The notes beneath the pieces were generated by a model, which saw only the letters and a list, made by a program, of their open reading frames with translations, ran no database searches and was not told the DNA's origin. From assembly GCF_033843645.1 (NCBI RefSeq), contig NZ_JAWXVZ010000004.1:186001-250000 (forward strand): DNA of 64,000 bases, given 5' to 3'. Made by a program: the position numbers and the translations under genes. The DNA comes from Pseudovibrio zosterae (GTDB lineage Bacteria > Pseudomonadota > Alphaproteobacteria > Rhizobiales > Stappiaceae). Positions 60,224-64,000 of the stretch are shown piece after piece (the first letter of the stretch is position 1; each line of letters opens with the position of its first letter).

Positions 60224-61303
60224 TCATGAGGCATCCTCCGTCTGTTTCCGTGCTTCAAACTCTTCAAGCAGCTCCGGCAGCCGCTCTTTCAGGAACGCTG
60301 CCAAGTCTGGCTGTTTGCGGGTGTCTACCTGAAAGCTCAAGGTCGCGCCCTTTGCTTTCATCAGAACCCGCTTGTTGCCGAGCCATGCCTTTTCCGAGGA
60401 TGCCGTTGCCGCGGCAGCCTTGGCGTCAGCGACGCTCACAACAGCAGGGGAGGGAGCCTGGTTCACAAGCTGCCCCACCTCTTCAAAAATCATCATGAAG
60501 CGCTCATCGCTGGAGGAGCGCTTGTACTCTTCGCTCTCCATCAGCACTTCAATAGGCCCATTCACACCGGCAGGCAGGGCGCCCTCGTGAAAGTGAGAGG
60601 CCAGTTCTTCCCAGCGCGGGCGGCCAATACGCGGTGCAGGGCCAACCTTGCGCACGAATTCCTGCGGCAACTGGCCCATCAGGCGCAACAGCTTGGACAC
60701 CGTTGTGGCGTCCTTCCCGATGGCCTTGGAGATGATGGTTTGCGGGTAGTCCGCCGCCAGCCGCGAGGCAAACAGCGCTGTCTCGATAAAGGACAGGTTC
60801 TTGCGCTCATGGTTTTCCTGACCTTGCGCAATCAGCAGTTCTTCATCGCTCAGAGGCTTGATGATCCCGCGCACCGGGCGGCCAAGCTCATGACAAGCCC
60901 GCCAACGGCGATGCCCGAAGGCAATCTGATAGCGGCCTTCGCTGGTCGGGTGCGGACGGGCCAGAATGGGCACCTGCTGTCCATTGGCCTCGATGGATTG
61001 TTTGAGCGCCTCGAAATCGGCGTCCACTTCCACCACCATCCGGTCCGCCACGAAGGAAGGCTCCAGCAGCTCCGTGTCCAGTTCACGGGCCATGTCGCCT
61101 TCTTCCAGCAACTTGCGCAGCTCTTCATTTTCCTTCTCCACATTGGAAAAGGTGTTGCGCATGGACTTGATGGCACCGGCAGAAACGCGCTTGGACGACC
61201 CAAGCCCGGCTTGGGCAGGGGCGGGATCCTTGACCAGTTCGGACGGATCCACACCGCCAAACATGGCGCGCATCTTCTTGGATCGGTCGCTGGCTTTGTT
61301 CAT
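60224..61303 (-). CDS. repB: RepB plasmid partition protein (ParB family)
   Basis: Centromere-binding partition protein of 359 residues. It contains the RepB opening KASDRSKKMRAMFGG, the ParB motif QVPILARPHPTSEGRYQIAFGHRRWRACHELG, the helix-turn-helix AADYPQTIISKAIGKDATTVSKLLRLMGQLP, and a C-terminal dimerisation region. Start 61303 overlaps the repA stop by 4 bases (ATGA), so the two are translated together; ATG 61315 would overlap further. Acts with RepA on palindromic sites to segregate the replicon. Confidence 0.95.
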   Translation of the reverse strand: MNKASDRSKKMRAMFGGVDPSELVKDPAPAQAGLGSSKRVSAGAIKSMRNTFSNVEKENEELRKLLEEGDMARELDTELLEPSFVADRMVVEVDADFEALKQSIEANGQQVPILARPHPTSEGRYQIAFGHRRWRACHELGRPVRGIIKPLSDEELLIAQGQENHERKNLSFIETALFASRLAADYPQTIISKAIGKDATTVSKLLRLMGQLPQEFVRKVGPAPRIGRPRWEELASHFHEGALPAGVNGPIEVLMESEEYKRSSSDERFMMIFEEVGQLVNQAPSPAVVSVADAKAAAATASSEKAWLGNKRVLMKAKGATLSFQVDTRKQPDLAAFLKERLPELLEEFEARKQTEDAS

Positions 61304-62508
61304 GAGCGTCCCCAAACCTGCTTAATCAATTGATAAATCTCGGTGTTTACCGCGTCGACAGACTCCAGCGCGCGGTTTAAGGTGTCTCGGGTCACCATGC
61401 CCCGCTCCACCTCATAAAGGCTCTTCTTCTCAAGACCTGCATTGGCGATGGCGGTGGTTTCCACCACAGCAGCGGCCAGCACATCCTCGCCAAACAGCCC
61501 GCGCAACAGTGCCGCCACATTCACCTGTGGCAGGTCGTGCGGGGTGTGGCGCGTCAACAGATAGCGCACGAAATCGTGGTGCAGGGAGCCACCCGCCTCT
61601 TCAATCACCGCCAGCAGCTCGGAGGTCATGGAAAGGAACTGGTTCATGGATGACACATCCAGCATGGCCGGGTGCACGGTAACCACCAGCCCGGTCGCCG
61701 CATAAAGCGCGCCCAAGGTGAGGTAGCCCAGCTGCGGCGGCGCATCGATAAGCACCACATCGTAATCATCTTCCACCTCTTGCAACACGGTTGCCATGCG
61801 GCGGAAGAACATTCCGTCGCCGCGGGAAAGCCCCTGCGCGATGGCTTGAGGCGTTTCGTGCTCATATTCCATCAACTCGAGGTTACCGGGGACAAGATGA
61901 AGGCCATCGAAGTAGGTTTCGCGGATAACTTCGCGCAGCGAGACCCGCTCCTCGTCATCATAACGGATGGCTGCATAAAGGGTCTGGTTGTCGTCTACAT
62001 CGAACTCTGGCTGGTAGCCGAACATGGCCGAAAGGGAGGCCTGCGGGTCAAGGTCAATGGCCAGCACACGCAGGCCTTGAAGGGCCAGATATTGGCTCAA
62101 ATGCACGGTTGTTGTGGTCTTGGCGGACCCGCCTTTGAAGTTCGCCACGGCGATGACTTGCATCTTCTCGTGTTCGCGCCGGCGCGGGTCGAATTTCAGG
62201 GCGTCCGCGGGCCGTTTGTCCGCCAGATACTTGCGCAGATCGTTGATCTGTTCGAGGGTATAAATGCGCCGCCCGTTTTCCAGCCGATCGGGGATAACTC
62301 CCTCGCCGTTGAGCGAAAGCTGGCGCAAGCTGGATTCGGCAACGCCCAAAAGGTTGGCCACGTCACGGGAAGAGAAGGTTTTCAGCTTCTTCTTTGCTTC
62401 AGGCGGGTACATTTTCTCGCGCAGGGATTGCAGCTGGCGTGACAGCAGCGCAGAATGGCGCGAGATCTTCTCCGCAGACGTTTCGTCGTGTTCAGCATTG
62501 AGCAGCAT
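61300..62508 (-). CDS. repA: RepA plasmid partition ATPase (ParA family)
   Basis: Partition ATPase and autorepressor of about 402 residues. It has a helical N-terminal part typical of RepA (AEKISRHSALLSRQLQSLREKMYPPEAKK), a MerR-like helix-turn-helix (FSSRDVANLLGVAESSLRQL), then the deviant Walker A IAVANFKGGSAKTTTTVHL, AIDLDPQASLSAMFGY and VVLIDAPPQLGYLTLGAL. Start 62508 matches family length; upstream ATGs at 62571 and 62598 would add residues not seen in relatives. First gene of the repABC operon. Confidence 0.95.
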   Translation of the reverse strand: MLLNAEHDETSAEKISRHSALLSRQLQSLREKMYPPEAKKKLKTFSSRDVANLLGVAESSLRQLSLNGEGVIPDRLENGRRIYTLEQINDLRKYLADKRPADALKFDPRRREHEKMQVIAVANFKGGSAKTTTTVHLSQYLALQGLRVLAIDLDPQASLSAMFGYQPEFDVDDNQTLYAAIRYDDEERVSLREVIRETYFDGLHLVPGNLELMEYEHETPQAIAQGLSRGDGMFFRRMATVLQEVEDDYDVVLIDAPPQLGYLTLGALYAATGLVVTVHPAMLDVSSMNQFLSMTSELLAVIEEAGGSLHHDFVRYLLTRHTPHDLPQVNVAALLRGLFGEDVLAAAVVETTAIANAGLEKKSLYEVERGMVTRDTLNRALESVDAVNTEIYQLIKQVWGRS

Positions 62509-62608
62509 GTTGCCTGTTTCCTCGTATGACGGTTTTAAAGGGCCCGAATAGAAAAATCCGTCACAGCGCATAGTTTTCTTTTTTAATGGCGTCGTCAATG
62601 GCTTTATA

Positions 62609-62624
62609 GTTAACGCAAATTAAC
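62609..62624. promoter_or_regulatory. Candidate partition palindrome (parS-like) upstream of repA
   Basis: GTTAACGCAAATTAAC has perfect 5-bp GTTAA/TTAAC arms around six bases and lies about 100 bases upstream of the repA start. It is close to, but not exactly, the repABC parS consensus GTTNNNNGCNNNNAAC; in this copy the central two bases are CA. It is the best candidate I found for the RepB-binding site. Confidence 0.55.
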
Positions 62625-63042
62625 CATTGTGGCCAACACGTTATCCCGGCGAGTTATTTCCACTGAAATGACCATGCACACCTGTCCGGAGCCCGGTTTC
62701 ACACCGCTTCCCTTCACCAAAATCCGCAGTTTTCTGCCATTTGCAGCTGTAGTCGCCTCAGGATGCAGTCCTCCCCTGTTTTGGTCGTTTCGCGGTTGGT
62801 TTCCTGTGCATTTTCAGCAATGCGCCTCTGTTTCTGGCCAGAAAACCGGCCTCCCTGTGATGAATCGCAACGCTATTTTTGACGGCAACCTTGCGAATCT
62901 CCGTGCAGGTTCAAGCCTTCCCGGTCCAAGGCTCAGCGAAAATTACATCCCCGTTCTGGGGAGTGTTGGCGGGTGCAATACTCACGTAGTCTGCGCAGAT
63001 CATTGGCTTCCAAGTTCAGTGCTTGCGTAGGGGAGGGCACCA
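62625..63042. other. Non-coding region between repA and the next gene
   Basis: About 420 bases with no convincing gene. It should contain the repA promoter/operator on the minus strand and the promoter of the glycosyltransferase gene on the plus strand. Open frames here lack ribosome-binding sites and recognisable protein features. Confidence 0.5.
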
Positions 63043-64000
63043 ATGGTCAAGCTGCTTGTGGTCCAGACAGGACTGCATCACGAAAGCGCGAATGCGCATC
63101 CGGAAAGACGGGCCATCGCGGCGTTGTTTCAGGGTTTTGATCTGTGTTTTTTGACGGATGGTCCGGTGGGTGCGCCCCCCGTGGCGCCGTTAGGGCCGGA
63201 GGTGCGCGGTCTTGCGCCCGGCCATCGCCTCGACCAAATGCTCGAGAATGTGGCACCGGGGCTGAAGGCGCGCTGTCGCCGGCTTGCTAAAAACCCCTTT
63301 GGTCGCTCCTCTCAACCAGATTTTTCCAGCATCTTCGAGCCATTTGCAAAAGCTTTGGCGACCCATGGCCTGACGGCCCAGGATCATGTTCTGGTGCCTG
63401 ATTGCCACCCGGGTCTCCTTCACGGGTTGACCCAGTTCTATGACCGTTTTGGTGCTTCCGATTTGCCCCGTTTGCACCTGCGGTTTCGGGACTGGCGTCA
63501 ACCCGGCCTCTATCTCTCCCGGTTTCAAGCGACCGAGCGGCTGTCGCCCCTCGTATGGCAAGGCCATGCCGCCCTCTACACGGAAACTGAGGAGCATCTG
63601 TTTTACCTGAAGGCCACGTTGAACCTGCCCATGCGCGATGTGCTCGTGCTGCCCCGGCGCATCTCACCGTTCGATCCGCCGGTTCCTTATCAGCCAGCGC
63701 TGCCCGGCACGGCCCCCTTGGTCATCGGTGTGCTGGACCCGCCCTCAGCCTCCAGCGGCGGGCCACGGCTGGCTTCAATCCTGTCCAACATCGCCCGGCT
63801 TACACTGGAACGTCGCGGGCCCCAGTCTTTCCATTTCCTCCTTGCCGCCAGCAGTGCCGACCGCACCACGGGCGTTTACAAGGGGCTGGCGCGGGAAGGC
63901 CGGTTTGGAGACAAGGTAACCGTTGAGTTCCTGCCCGCGCCGCTTCCCTGCCGCGCTTATGCCGAAGCTATGGCCCGCACCGACGCCCTGCTGCTTCCTT
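63043..64000 (+). CDS. Glycosyltransferase-like protein, cut by the right window edge
   Basis: A plus-strand frame open from ATG 63043, with GGGGAGG 6 bases upstream, to the end of the window without a stop (319 codons). The product begins VKLLVVQTGLHHESANAHPERR. Further along come LVPDCHPGLLHGLTQFYDRFG, LRDWRQPGLYLSRF-like strands, LPRRISPFDPPVPYQPALPG and VIGVLDPPSASSGGPRL, FHFLLAASSADRTTGVYKGL and YAEAMARTDALLLP. The order resembles the C-terminal half of a GT-B glycosyltransferase (group 1), with the acceptor half at the N terminus. The family is not certain. Confidence 0.6.
   Translation, partial: MVKLLVVQTGLHHESANAHPERRAIAALFQGFDLCFLTDGPVGAPPVAPLGPEVRGLAPGHRLDQMLENVAPGLKARCRRLAKNPFGRSSQPDFSSIFEPFAKALATHGLTAQDHVLVPDCHPGLLHGLTQFYDRFGASDLPRLHLRFRDWRQPGLYLSRFQATERLSPLVWQGHAALYTETEEHLFYLKATLNLPMRDVLVLPRRISPFDPPVPYQPALPGTAPLVIGVLDPPSASSGGPRLASILSNIARLTLERRGPQSFHFLLAASSADRTTGVYKGLAREGRFGDKVTVEFLPAPLPCRAYAEAMARTDALLLP

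Noticed and set aside
62629..63030. 133-residue plus-strand frame upstream of repA
   Set aside because: No Shine-Dalgarno site, unusual composition and overlap with the expected repA promoter and partition site; treated as non-coding.

Overview
The window looks like part of a large extrachromosomal replicon (megaplasmid or chromid) of a marine-type alphaproteobacterium. The clearest evidence is a complete repA-repB-repC replication and partition module on the minus strand at 58.6-62.5 kb, with an antisense-RNA locus between repB and repC. GC-rich codon use, many ABC, BCCT and BenE transporters, a type I secretion system and a rhamnose/polysaccharide block fit a Rhodobacterales/Hyphomicrobiales lineage (Roseibium/Labrenzia or roseobacter-like). 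I cannot name the genus from sequence alone. No tRNA, rRNA, CRISPR array or intact insertion sequence was seen.

Layout. 0-3.4 kb: end of an unknown gene, a small unknown gene, and an amino-acid ABC transporter (binding protein, permease, ATPase). 3.5-8.7 kb: unknown membrane-anchored protein; a b-type cytochrome divergent from a MarR regulator with paired palindromic operators; a queuosine pair (VUT-family transporter plus QueF) behind two tandem hairpins; a BCCT transporter translationally coupled to a 40-residue membrane microprotein. 8.8-12.8 kb: BenE-type symporter; a sulfur locus (two YeeE/YedE half-transporters and a DUF442 sulfurtransferase-like protein) behind a BigR/SqrR-like palindrome; a beta-lactamase-fold hydrolase. 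12.8-24.6 kb: an AT-richer polysaccharide block with rfbC-rfbB-rfbD-rfbA (dTDP-L-rhamnose), wecB and seven or eight glycosyltransferase-like genes, including a two-domain fusion. 24.7-30.0 kb: RidA, then a CoA-thioester catabolic operon (SDR, TIM-barrel, enoyl-CoA hydratase, CoA-transferase) divergent from a TetR regulator. 30.1-36.6 kb: a holin-lysozyme fusion, a YegD-like Hsp70, an outer-membrane barrel protein, a possible structured RNA, and cueR-copA with a classic CueR promoter. 36.7-46.7 kb: a type I secretion operon whose two cargo proteins are large, acidic, cysteine-free and non-RTX and share a repeated motif. 47.4-54.4 kb: a HEPN-like unknown, a Cds1-type cysteine-metabolising enzyme, and the prkA-yeaH-spoVR stress module. 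54.7-58.5 kb: alpha/beta hydrolase and flavin monooxygenase genes, each preceded by the same 18-bp palindrome, then a PQQ-type sugar dehydrogenase. 58.6-64 kb: repC, repB, repA and the start of a glycosyltransferase gene that runs off the window.

Together the rhamnose pathway, glycosyltransferases and secreted repeat proteins suggest a replicon specialised in cell-surface properties and attachment. Rhamnose operons with type I secretion are known from roseobacter 'biofilm plasmids', although no identity to those is claimed. The strongest candidate for an undescribed system is the secretion operon at 36.7-46.7 kb. The tandem hairpins before the queuosine transporter, the holin-lysozyme fusion and the palindrome-linked monooxygenase/hydrolase pair come next.
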